Part shown: positions 23,520 through 31,569 of the stretch, piece after piece | How positions within the stretch are numbered: position 1 is the stretch's first letter | How the letters are laid out: each line of letters starts with the position of its first letter | Assembly (NCBI GenBank): GCA_945902135.1 | Contig: CAMDMI010000005.1 | Span: 1 to 33,448, forward strand | Direction of reading: 5' to 3' | DNA from: Spirosoma fluviale | GTDB lineage: Bacteria > Bacteroidota > Bacteroidia > Cytophagales > Flexibacteraceae | DNA length: 33,448 nt | Translations under genes and position numbers: made by a program | Notes under the pieces: model-generated | Database searches by the model: none | Seen by the model: the letters and a program-made list of their open reading frames with translations, nothing else | Told to the model about the DNA's origin: nothing

Positions 23520-24605
23520 ATGCAAACACTCACCCGCCACAAAAAAGTAAATCCATTCAAGCCCGAAGGCAGTCCATTTCTGGTGGCCGGACCCTGCAGT
23601 GCCGAAAGCGAAGAACAAGTGATGGAAAGCGCTCGGGCAATTTCCGCCATTCCGGGAATATGTGCCATGCGGGCAGGGGTTTGGAAACCTAGAACAAGAC
23701 CTAATGCATTTGAAGGCCATGGAAGCAAAGCTTTGGCCTGGCTTATCAAAGCCCGAAATGAAACTGGCCTTCCGGTGACTACCGAAGTTGCAAATGCCAA
23801 ACACACGGAAGAGGCTTTGACTGCAGGAATTGACATCCTCTGGATTGGAGCAAGAACCACAGTAAACCCATTTTTCGTTCAGGAAATAGCCGAGGTTCTT
23901 CGTGGCACCGACACACCTGTGATGGTAAAAAACCCAGTCAACCCCGACCTTTCCCTTTGGATTGGGGCAATAGAAAGGCTGGAAAATGTTGGGATTCAAA
24001 ACATAGCGGCCATCCACAGGGGTTTTTCTACCTATGGAAAATCTCAGTATCGAAATGCGCCTGAATGGGCTATTCCAATCGAATTCAGAAGGCAGAAGCC
24101 TGAGATTCCTTTAATCTGTGACCCAAGTCACATTGCCGGAAAGCGAAGTCTGATACCCTACATTGCCCAAAAAGCACTGGATTTGGATTATGCAGGCCTG
24201 ATGATTGAAACCCATCCAAAACCAGATGAAGCCCTGAGTGATCCAAGGCAACAATTGAAACCCGAAGACCTGAAAAATCTTTTGGAAAATCTCCACTTCG
24301 CCTGCCTTCTGGATGAAAAAAGTGGTCATCGAGAAATACTTGAATTATTACGAACACGAATTGACACACTCGACAGGCAGCTGTTGGAAACACTTGCCGA
24401 AAGAATGGAAGTGGTAACAGAAATTGCAGAAATGAAAAAGCAACTGGGCATCAGTGTGCTACAAATGGAACGCTGGTCTGGTATTTTTGAAACGCGGATT
24501 GAAAACGGCCTCCAACTAGGACTCAACGAGAACCTAATCCGCCGACTCATTGAATTGGTTCATCTTGAGTCAATCGGCCTTCAGGAAAAAATTATCCGGG
24601 GCTGA
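23520..24605 (+). CDS. Bifunctional DAHP synthase (type I-beta) and chorismate mutase
   Basis: 361 residues. Residues 1-265 form a KDO8P-like DAHP synthase: FLVAGPCSAES, MRAGVWKPRTRPNAFEG, WIGARTTVNPF, VKNPVNPD, IHRGFSTYGKSQYRNAP, LICDPSHIAG and IETHPKPDEA. Metal-binding Cys/His/Glu/Asp positions of the family are present. From about 275 an AroQ chorismate mutase follows: LRTRIDTLDRQLLETLAERMEVV, then EIAEMKK. The fusion with the mutase at the C-terminus is, from memory, the Bacteroidota arrangement (as in Porphyromonas), whereas Bacillus has it at the N-terminus. The mutase part probably also provides feedback control by prephenate. The gene ends directly against the next gene, without a gap. 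Confidence 0.93.
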   Translation: MQTLTRHKKVNPFKPEGSPFLVAGPCSAESEEQVMESARAISAIPGICAMRAGVWKPRTRPNAFEGHGSKALAWLIKARNETGLPVTTEVANAKHTEEALTAGIDILWIGARTTVNPFFVQEIAEVLRGTDTPVMVKNPVNPDLSLWIGAIERLENVGIQNIAAIHRGFSTYGKSQYRNAPEWAIPIEFRRQKPEIPLICDPSHIAGKRSLIPYIAQKALDLDYAGLMIETHPKPDEALSDPRQQLKPEDLKNLLENLHFACLLDEKSGHREILELLRTRIDTLDRQLLETLAERMEVVTEIAEMKKQLGISVLQMERWSGIFETRIENGLQLGLNENLIRRLIELVHLESIGLQEKIIRG

Positions 24606-25748
24606 TTACTGAGGCCAGACTTGCGTAATTCCAGTCTTTTCGACCTTGTAAACGGGCACATACTGATTTTCTGGAAGGCCAATTTCAAACCGGTATTTTC
24701 CAAAAATGCTGGATCGGCATTGTTTTGATTGAGCAGAACCAAAGGAAAACTTTCCGGTGTCTGAGGAGTACCATTCCAATGAAAGCATTCGCACAAGGTC
24801 AAATCCCTTCCAGGAAAGCCAAGTAGGCGGACTTCCCCATCTGGCGATATAAGCGCTTTCCCAAATTTTTCTTTCATCAACAGAAGGCATGGGAAGATCC
24901 GGATCTGCAAAATAAAAAGGCAGTCCTGCGTACTCATCATATTCCGCAGCAGGAGCTTCAAGCCATTTGCCGCTTATTATTACAGGAAATTTAGCCTGAA
25001 TCACACCATAAGCAGACAGCAACTGCAACCTAACCAGTGCCTCATTGTTTGGCACAAATAAATGGGAGCTTGAATCCAGGCCTGCCTCTGCGAGGTATTT
25101 GCTGAGATTGGCGGCCGAGTTTTTCCCCACCTTCCGGAATAAAACAAGCAGCTTGCCATTCTTCAAGCAAACTTTGCGATAGGCATCAGCTAAAAGCGAA
25201 TCGTTTTTTTCGGGACCGTAGATAATACCAACCTTTAAGCCTGGTGCAAGAGGACTCATTAATGCGAAGGAATTTTCGGCAATGGCTTGATTTCCGGCCT
25301 GCTGCGAAAAATATCCCGGGCTGGGTTTTACCGGATTTTGTGTGGACAACACATTTACAAGAGGAATCTTTTTGATTGCGGCAATGGAATCCAGTGGAGA
25401 AATTAAAGCTGCGCGCATGGGCCCAACCAGCAAATCCAAACCCTCCAGACAAGCGCTTCTGGAGATTTCATTCAAAGCAGAAATCTGATTTTTGTGGTCA
25501 AATAAGTGTACTTCAATCCCGGAATCCTGTGCGGTGCAAATTTCATTGGCTAAAATCACTCCCTTATAAAATTCAAGGGCGTTTTCAGTTCTGGCTTTGG
25601 CATCTTTTCCTCCGGAAAGCGGAAGGATAAGTCCAAGCTGGGGCTTTCGTTTGTTGTTGATTGAATCCCCAGAAATAGTGCCAAATCCAAGACAATCAAT
25701 TCTAAAGAGCAACGAAGCAACAAAGACCAGAAAAAATCTACACCCCAT
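24606..25748 (-). CDS. Orphan periplasmic-binding protein (type 1, LivJ-like)
   Basis: 380 residues with an N-terminal signal (MGCRFFLVFVASLLF). The mature part follows the type-1 periplasmic-binding fold: LGLILPLSGGKDAKARTENALEFYKGV, DLLVGPMRAALISPLDSIA, IPLVNVLSTQNP, KVGIIYGPEKNDS, FPVIISGKWLEAPA and a C-terminal WLSWKGFDLVRML. No permease or ATPase gene is beside it, so it is unlikely to be a normal amino-acid ABC component; related Bacteroidota proteins are often found alone. The start overlaps the smpB stop by 11 nt, so the genes probably share a transcript. Ligand unknown. Confidence 0.8.
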   Translation of the reverse strand: MGCRFFLVFVASLLFRIDCLGFGTISGDSINNKRKPQLGLILPLSGGKDAKARTENALEFYKGVILANEICTAQDSGIEVHLFDHKNQISALNEISRSACLEGLDLLVGPMRAALISPLDSIAAIKKIPLVNVLSTQNPVKPSPGYFSQQAGNQAIAENSFALMSPLAPGLKVGIIYGPEKNDSLLADAYRKVCLKNGKLLVLFRKVGKNSAANLSKYLAEAGLDSSSHLFVPNNEALVRLQLLSAYGVIQAKFPVIISGKWLEAPAAEYDEYAGLPFYFADPDLPMPSVDERKIWESAYIARWGSPPTWLSWKGFDLVRMLSLEWYSSDTGKFSFGSAQSKQCRSSIFGKYRFEIGLPENQYVPVYKVEKTGITQVWPQ

Positions 25749-26199
25749 TATCCTGCCTCATTTCCCGGGCCAAATCCCGCTCCTTGATTGTTTCTCTTTT
25801 GTCATGGGTTTTCTTGCCTTTTGCAAGTGCGATTTCGGCCTTGCAAAGCCCCTTATCATCTATAAACAAGCGGAGAACTGCTATTGTAAGACCTTTCTCC
25901 TCCATCTTGGCTTTCCACTTTCTCAGTTCCTGCCTTTTCAAAAGCAGTTTCCGGTCGCGCTTTGGAATAGGATTGTTGTAGGTTCCATGCTCATAAGGGG
26001 AGATGTGAAGATTTACCATAAACAATTCCAATCCCCTGAACTGGCAAAAACTATCCTGAAGATTGACCTTCTGCTGCCTAACCGACTTAATTTCAGTACC
26101 CGTGAGCACGATTCCGGCAGTTAGTTTGTCGAGAATTTCATATTCAAATGAAGCCTGCCTATTTTTCAGGTCCACCTTGGCGGCAAGTTTATCTTTCAT
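25738..26199 (-). CDS. smpB: SsrA-binding protein SmpB
   Basis: 153 residues, the usual SmpB size. It carries the OB-fold motifs EYEILDKLTAGIVLTGTEIKSVR and NLHISPYEHGTYNNP, then the family's KRDRKLLLKR and the basic C-terminal tail KGKKTHDKRETIKERD. SmpB binds tmRNA and delivers it to stalled ribosomes. The track starts at a TTG upstream (26238); ATG 26199, starting MKDKLAAKVDLKNRQA, is better. A weak CAATTTTG lies further upstream. The ssrA (tmRNA) gene is not in the window. The orphan periplasmic-binding protein overlaps its 3' end. Confidence 0.95.
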   Translation of the reverse strand: MKDKLAAKVDLKNRQASFEYEILDKLTAGIVLTGTEIKSVRQQKVNLQDSFCQFRGLELFMVNLHISPYEHGTYNNPIPKRDRKLLLKRQELRKWKAKMEEKGLTIAVLRLFIDDKGLCKAEIALAKGKKTHDKRETIKERDLAREMRQDNGV

Positions 26200-26279
26200 G
26201 ATGGGCTGTTCGTGATTGGCATTTCTGCAAAATTGCAAAACTCCTTCATTTTCCGATTAAAAAAGCTGGTAAGCATGCT

Positions 26280-26287
26280 TAACTTTG
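26280..26287 (+). promoter_or_regulatory. -7 promoter element of the SGNH hydrolase gene
   Basis: TAACTTTG is a perfect TAnnTTTG match, 15 nt before ATG 26303. The track's TTG start (26285) lies inside it and is rejected. Confidence 0.6.
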
Positions 26288-26302
26288 CGGGCTATTTTTT
26301 TC

Positions 26303-27748
26303 ATGAGTCCCTGGAAATTGATGTTGTTTCTCCTGAGCTGTCTGGGGGCATTTTTGCTTCTGGGTCAGGTTTTTCCTGCAGGGCTAAAAATCGGAGATTA
26401 CAATATTCGTTTTTTCAAGGTAAAAAATCTGATTGAACAAGCTGTTACAAACAAAGAAATCAGGGCGATTGACAAATCAGGTTTGATTCAATTGCAGCAA
26501 AAAGCTGCGATTCTGGCCGAAGAAGACACCTTAATTTCTGGTGGAAAAAAAATCGATGAGGATCTCTCCAATTCAGGATTTCGCCCCAATGTTGAATTTC
26601 ATATTGATTCAGCCTCTGGCATACAATACCCGGCAGGCGACAGCACAATTTTAAATTCATTCTTCCAAAGCCTAGATTCTGCGAGAAGAAAGGAAGAAAT
26701 TGTCCGGATTCTTCACATTGGGGATTCGCAAATTGAAGGCGACCGGATTTCAGGATACCTGAGGCAAAGATTGCAGCAGCAGTTTGGTGGTTGCGGCCCG
26801 GGGCTGATTCCATTTTCTGAAGAAACCGTTTCGAGAATGTATCTTCGGATGGATGGGTACACGCAAACCAAAAAATTTCAACTTTTAGGGAAAGGTCTGC
26901 GGGGAGAACACACCCGATACTCCCTTTTTCATAGTTATTTCCGGCTAAAACAGGATTCAGGGCAATCCAATTCGAATTTGAGCGGAACATTTGCATACCA
27001 CCTCAACAATCTCGGATATAGGCGAAATGGTTATTTTGAAAATGCTACGCTGTTGCTGAGAAACCGGGATTCCCGATTGGAATTAAACACAAGCTCTGGA
27101 AACAGGAGCTTCGCACCGTCCGACTCATTGAGGTTTAGCACATGGAATATGGGCAAACCAAGCCGCAATTTTTCAGTTTCAATGGAAACCGGAGCCGGAA
27201 CCGATTTCTATGGTGTTTGCCTTGATTGCAAATCCGGTGTTGCCCTGGATAATATTCCATTGCGGGGAAGCTCCGGACTGGAGTTGTTGAAAATCAATCC
27301 AAAATTTCTTCAGGAACAAATCAGAAGGCTGAACACGCGCCTTATAATTCTGCAATTCGGCGTGAATGTTGTGCCTTACGATGCTTCTTCCTATAACTGG
27401 TATGAAAACAATCTGGTGAAGATCATATCCACCATCAAGAGCTCGGCGCCTGGCATTCAGGTTCTGGTGATTGGCGTTTCAGACATGGCCAGAAAAAAGA
27501 ATGGCATCTGGGGAAGTTTTGAGACAATTCCCCGGGTAATTTCAGCCCAGCGAAATGCTTGCGCTCGTACCAATTCTGCTTTTTGGGATATGTATCAGGT
27601 GATGGGAGGAAAAAATGCAATCCTTGCATGGAGCAAAACCAGTCCGCCTCTGGCAGGTAAAGATTTGATACATTTAACCCCGAAAGGCGCCCAGGTTGTA
27701 GGGGAGTTTTTGTTTCAGGCAATTCAAAAAGAAATTTCAAAAAACTGA
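26303..27748 (+). CDS. SGNH-hydrolase family protein, probable surface glycan O-acetyl handling enzyme
   Basis: 481 residues with an N-terminal membrane anchor (LMLFLLSCLGAFLLLG). Block I of the SGNH fold is LHIGDSQIEGD (GDSQ, S142). A Gly-containing block (GVCLDCKSGVALDN), a LQFGVNVVPY block with the expected Asn, and a C-terminal DLIHLTPKG (block V, D-x-x-H) follow. All catalytic positions look intact. The GDSQ form with a long middle domain is like the SGNH partners of MBOAT O-acetyltransferases in Bacteroidota; the acetyl chemistry is inferred and no MBOAT gene is visible. ATG 26303 is chosen from the promoter element. The next gene starts 2 nt after its stop. Confidence 0.82.
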   Translation: MSPWKLMLFLLSCLGAFLLLGQVFPAGLKIGDYNIRFFKVKNLIEQAVTNKEIRAIDKSGLIQLQQKAAILAEEDTLISGGKKIDEDLSNSGFRPNVEFHIDSASGIQYPAGDSTILNSFFQSLDSARRKEEIVRILHIGDSQIEGDRISGYLRQRLQQQFGGCGPGLIPFSEETVSRMYLRMDGYTQTKKFQLLGKGLRGEHTRYSLFHSYFRLKQDSGQSNSNLSGTFAYHLNNLGYRRNGYFENATLLLRNRDSRLELNTSSGNRSFAPSDSLRFSTWNMGKPSRNFSVSMETGAGTDFYGVCLDCKSGVALDNIPLRGSSGLELLKINPKFLQEQIRRLNTRLIILQFGVNVVPYDASSYNWYENNLVKIISTIKSSAPGIQVLVIGVSDMARKKNGIWGSFETIPRVISAQRNACARTNSAFWDMYQVMGGKNAILAWSKTSPPLAGKDLIHLTPKGAQVVGEFLFQAIQKEISKN

Positions 27749-27749
27749 A

Positions 27750-28892
27750 GTGAAAAAAGCTCTTAAGAGAATTAGCAGTTATTTGCTTTCAACCGCTTCG
27801 ATTCTGGAAATACATGTTTTAGCAAGTATTTTTTCATTTAGTCTATTCGGCTACATACTATTGGTAGCTAAGATAATGCAACCAGACCTAGATGATCATA
27901 TAGAAATTTCAAACAGAATGATGAAGGGAGAGATGATTGGACACCCCTTTTTTTTCTTTTTTCTCCAGCTTTTTTCTTTTTTCTCCGGGAATATAAACGC
28001 GCTGGTTTTTGCGGCTTTTCTGTGTTTTTCAGTAGCCCAATATGGTAAAATAATCCAAAGTATTCGCCTCTGCGAAACAATTCGAGAAAAGCAGGCTAGC
28101 AGATTATTAATTATTCTAATACTTGGTTGTCAGATTGCGATTGGGTTTTTGGCCCTACAAATTGGTTATGTAAAAGGTAGTTTAAGCCCTAATTTTTTTC
28201 ATAATGGCACATTACTTCTATCCATTCCTCCATCGCTATACCTACTTAATGAATCCATACTATTTATTAAGGATAAAAAGAGAAAGGGAATTTTTCGAAT
28301 GCTGCTTTCCGGAATTCTGATTCTACTTATAAAACCTAGTTTTCTTTTTTGCTGGATTCCTGTAATGCCTGTTTTCGTTTTGATTACAGAAGGCGCCGGA
28401 AGAAAATTTATGAAGTTTTTACAAATAAGTGCCACTTTATTTATTTGCCTTTTGGCCCAAAGCCTTTTTCTGAAAAGTTCTAGCATTGACTTTAAGGTTG
28501 TTTTCGATCCTTTCTTTCTTTTTGGAACTATAAAAAATCATTTTTTTGTTTTTATAGCTGCTTGCACATTTCCAATAGTCACCATTATACCCGGATGGTC
28601 GGGTTGGAAAACGGGAATAGGTCTGCTACTTGCAATGATGACTTTGCAAGGCCTTGTTTTGTCATTTTGTTTTTATGACAAAATCAAAAATATAGTTTCG
28701 GCAAACATGATTTGGCAATCATCCATCATCCATTACATACTACTTCTGTACGGAAGTCTAATATTAACTGACCTATTGGAACGAAAAAAGTTCATTTATG
28801 CAATACTGCCGATAGTTGCTTTGTTGGCTCAGGTTCTTTCCGGCGTGCAATACCTTCGATTATCAATTTTTATGCGTACCTTTTTTTTCTAA
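27750..28892 (+). CDS. Polytopic membrane protein, possible GT-C glycosyltransferase or polymerase
   Basis: 380 residues with around nine to eleven hydrophobic segments across its length. No recognised family. An acidic motif outside the first helix (MQPDLDDHIEISNRMMKGE) followed by GHPFFFFFLQLFSF resembles the first-loop Asp/Glu-His pattern of GT-C glycosyltransferases and polymerases, but this is only a likeness. The GTG start lies 2 nt after the SGNH stop. The stop shares one base with the next ATG (TAATG), so the three plus-strand genes form one operon. The gene is visibly more AT-rich than its neighbours. Confidence 0.72.
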   Translation: MKKALKRISSYLLSTASILEIHVLASIFSFSLFGYILLVAKIMQPDLDDHIEISNRMMKGEMIGHPFFFFFLQLFSFFSGNINALVFAAFLCFSVAQYGKIIQSIRLCETIREKQASRLLIILILGCQIAIGFLALQIGYVKGSLSPNFFHNGTLLLSIPPSLYLLNESILFIKDKKRKGIFRMLLSGILILLIKPSFLFCWIPVMPVFVLITEGAGRKFMKFLQISATLFICLLAQSLFLKSSSIDFKVVFDPFFLFGTIKNHFFVFIAACTFPIVTIIPGWSGWKTGIGLLLAMMTLQGLVLSFCFYDKIKNIVSANMIWQSSIIHYILLLYGSLILTDLLERKKFIYAILPIVALLAQVLSGVQYLRLSIFMRTFFF

Positions 28893-29797
28893 TGAAAATT
28901 CTGATAACCGGTGCAAATGGACTCCTTGGGCAAAAATTAGTACGCATCCTCGGAAATTCGAAACATTCAATTCTTGCAAGTGGTCAGGGAGATTGCCGGA
29001 TTCTCAATCTTCCCGATAATGTGAGCTATCGTTCTTGTAATGTCACCAATGAGGAGGATGTTGCAAAAATCTGCAATGACTTTCAACCTGAGGCTGTCAT
29101 TCATACTGCTGCCATGACCAATGTGGATGAGTGCGAGTTAAATCCAGAGCAATGTCATGTGCAGAATGTAATTGCAACGCAGAATGTAATTCGTGCCAGT
29201 GAAATGGTCGGCGCGCATCTCATTCACCTTTCTACAGATTTCATTTTTGACGGCAGCTCAGGGCCATATTCAGAAATGGACAAACCCAACCCAATCAGCA
29301 TTTACGGACAAAGCAAGCTTGATGCGGAGACACTAGTTCAGAAAGCAAAGTGTCCGTGGAGCATTGTCAGAACGGTCCTTGTATATGGAATTGCGCCCGG
29401 CCTTAGCCGTTCGAATATTATACTTTGGGTAAAAGCAAGCCTTGAACATGGCAAGGAAATACAGGTCGTTGACGATCAATTTCGCACCCCCACACTGGCG
29501 GAAGACCTTGCGACAGGATGCATTTTGATTGCAGAAAAAAAGGCTAAAGGAATTTTCAACATCTCGGGAAAGGATTTTCTGACGCCTCATGAAATGGCCA
29601 TCCAAACAGCCGATTTTTTTTCACTCAATAAAGCGCTTATAAAACAGGCATCAGCAGCTACCTTTACTCAGCCTGCCAAAAGACCGCCAAGAACGGGTTT
29701 TAACATCTCAAAAGCCGTACAGGAACTCGGATACAATCCGCATTCATTTCTGGAGGGGATTAAAATACTGGCAACACAGTTGAATCAAGCGGTATAA
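28892..29797 (+). CDS. rfbD: dTDP-4-dehydrorhamnose reductase family protein (RmlD-like)
   Basis: 301 residues, an extended SDR. It has the Rossmann motif GANGLLG (7-13), VIHTAAMTNVDECE, the LSTDFIFDG strand with Thr 115, the catalytic YGQSK (Y138, K142), and the RmlD-type FRTPTLAEDLA. RmlD reduces dTDP-6-deoxy-4-keto-L-mannose to dTDP-L-rhamnose using NAD(P)H. The other rhamnose genes rmlA, rmlB and rmlC are not in the window, so an MAT2B-like or other nucleotide-sugar reductase role cannot be excluded. It shares one base with the preceding stop, and its end overlaps the convergent aminotransferase gene by 13 nt. Confidence 0.82.
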   Translation: MKILITGANGLLGQKLVRILGNSKHSILASGQGDCRILNLPDNVSYRSCNVTNEEDVAKICNDFQPEAVIHTAAMTNVDECELNPEQCHVQNVIATQNVIRASEMVGAHLIHLSTDFIFDGSSGPYSEMDKPNPISIYGQSKLDAETLVQKAKCPWSIVRTVLVYGIAPGLSRSNIILWVKASLEHGKEIQVVDDQFRTPTLAEDLATGCILIAEKKAKGIFNISGKDFLTPHEMAIQTADFFSLNKALIKQASAATFTQPAKRPPRTGFNISKAVQELGYNPHSFLEGIKILATQLNQAV

Positions 29798-30924
29798 AAC
29801 CGCGAAATAGTTTCACAAATCATGTCAACCTGACTGTCCTCCAATTCATAAAACAGAGGAAGCCGAAGCAGGCAATCCGTAAACCTGTCTGATTCTGTAA
29901 GGGATCTTCCATCGTGGTTGGCCTGGAAATACGGCGCAGAATGTAAACTCAAGTAGTGAAAAACGGCATAAATACCATTCTTTTTCAAATGGTCTGCCAG
30001 CCTGGTTCTCTCATCAAGATTGCGGCAAACCACATAAAACATATGGCCGTTTTGCGTAGCAAAATCGGGTACGGTTGGCGTAGCCAGCAATCCTTGATGC
30101 TCCAGACCAATGAGCTGGTTTTTGTAACGGTTCCAAAGTGAAATCCGTCTGGCTTGAATGTCATCTATATTTTCAAGCTGGGCATACAAAAAGGCAGCAA
30201 TAATATCGCTGGGCAAAAAACTGGAACCTATGTCAACCCAACTATATTTGTCTACCTCACCGCGAAAAAACGCAGAACGATTGGTCCCTTTTTCTCTGAG
30301 AATTTCTGCTCTGCCCGAATATTCAGGATTGCTGATTACAATCATTCCTCCTTCCCCAGCCATGATATTCTTGGTTTCATGGAATGAAAAACAACCAAGG
30401 TCGCCGCAGGCACCGAGCGGCTTACGGCCATCCCGTCCAATATACCAGGAGTCTATCGCCTGGGCAGCATCCTCCACCACACTTATTCCATACTTTCTGG
30501 CTAAATCATTGATTTTGTCCATATCGGAAGCCACGCCTGCATAATGGACAGGCACGATGGCCTTCGTTTTTTCGTTGATCAGTTCTTCGATTTTGTCCTC
30601 ATCCATTCCGGGATGATCGCTTCTACTATCAACAAACCGAATATGCGCACCTCTCAGAGCAAATGCATTGGCCGTGGAAACAAAGGTATAAGACGGCATA
30701 ATTACCTCATCACCGGGCTCTATCTTCAGCAACAGAGCTGCAAGTTCTAAGGCATCTGTGCAAGATGTAGTTAGCAAAACCTTTCCGAATTCATATTTTG
30801 ATTCAAAAAATTGGTTGCACTTTTTGGTAAACATTCCATCTCCGCTGATTTTGCCGGAAAGAACTGCCTGATAAAGGTAATGTGCTTCTTTGCCTGTTAG
30901 GTAGGGCTTGTTAAATGGAATCAT
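29785..30924 (-). CDS. wecE: dTDP-4-amino-4,6-dideoxygalactose transaminase (WecE/RffA)
   Basis: 379 residues, close to the 376 of E. coli WecE. The PLP lysine is K185 in CFSFHETKN. Other matches are MPSYTFVSTANAFALRG, IVPVHYAGVA, VVEDAAQAID, EKGTNRSAFFRGEVDKYSWVDIGSSFLPSD and FYVVCRNLDERT. I recognise long stretches shared with the E. coli enzyme, more than with generic DegT aminotransferases. It converts dTDP-4-keto-6-deoxy-D-glucose and glutamate to dTDP-D-Fuc4N. The start overlaps the NeuD-like gene by 14 nt. Confidence 0.92.
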   Translation of the reverse strand: MIPFNKPYLTGKEAHYLYQAVLSGKISGDGMFTKKCNQFFESKYEFGKVLLTTSCTDALELAALLLKIEPGDEVIMPSYTFVSTANAFALRGAHIRFVDSRSDHPGMDEDKIEELINEKTKAIVPVHYAGVASDMDKINDLARKYGISVVEDAAQAIDSWYIGRDGRKPLGACGDLGCFSFHETKNIMAGEGGMIVISNPEYSGRAEILREKGTNRSAFFRGEVDKYSWVDIGSSFLPSDIIAAFLYAQLENIDDIQARRISLWNRYKNQLIGLEHQGLLATPTVPDFATQNGHMFYVVCRNLDERTRLADHLKKNGIYAVFHYLSLHSAPYFQANHDGRSLTESDRFTDCLLRLPLFYELEDSQVDMICETISRFYTA

Positions 30925-31567
30925 GCTGATTGAATTTCTTTTTTAATTCTGCAGGAACGCCTGCGTACATACCAGGGAGTTCAAAACTATTCAAAACAAC
31001 TGCACCTGCAGCAATTCTGATGAAATTTCCAATTTTCAGGTTGTCGATTATCGTGCAATTCAAACCAAGAATACAACATTCACCAATTTCGGTTTTTCCA
31101 GCCAATGCAGCAGCAGGAGCCAGAAAACTATGGTTGCCGATTTTGGTGTCATGGGCAATTGTTACGGCTGTATTGAGCAGTACATTTTCACCGATGGCAG
31201 CATTGTGGTCCAAAGTACAGCCCGGCAAAATAAACGAACCCTGACCAATTTTTACAGAAGGATCCACAAATGCAGAATGGTGGATTAATACAGAGAAAGG
31301 AATCAAGCCCCGAAACTGCTCAAAAATCGATTTGCGAAAATCCATGTGGTTGTAACCGATGCCAACCATAAGTTCATCGAATTTGCCTTGTTCAAATGCC
31401 GAGTGAATGTCTTTCAAACCTCCTTCTACCGGAACTCCGGCCACAAGAGATCCTGCTTCAGCAAAATCATCAAAAAAGCAGGCTACTTCGAAATTTCCAC
31501 AGAATGGGGCATGATGGGCTATTAACTTACCCAAATCTCCACTTCCAATTATGCCAATCCGCTTCAT
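30911..31567 (-). CDS. NeuD/PglD-like sugar acyltransferase
   Basis: 218 residues. The N-terminal Rossmann-like half opens with IGIIGSGDLGKLIAHH, as in NeuD and PglD. The C-terminal half is a left-handed beta-helix of hexapeptide repeats (VKIGQGSFILPG, AAIGENVLLN, TKIGNHSFLAP, LKIGNFIRIAAGAVV), ending YAGVPAEL. PglD acetylates UDP-4-amino sugars and NeuD O-acetylates sialic acid. Directly upstream of wecE, its likeliest substrate is dTDP-Fuc4N, giving dTDP-Fuc4NAc; that is an inference from context. The catalytic His candidate lies in VTIAHDTKIG. It overlaps wecE by 14 nt. Confidence 0.85.
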   Translation of the reverse strand: MKRIGIIGSGDLGKLIAHHAPFCGNFEVACFFDDFAEAGSLVAGVPVEGGLKDIHSAFEQGKFDELMVGIGYNHMDFRKSIFEQFRGLIPFSVLIHHSAFVDPSVKIGQGSFILPGCTLDHNAAIGENVLLNTAVTIAHDTKIGNHSFLAPAAALAGKTEIGECCILGLNCTIIDNLKIGNFIRIAAGAVVLNSFELPGMYAGVPAELKKKFNQHDSI

Positions 31568-31569
31568 TT

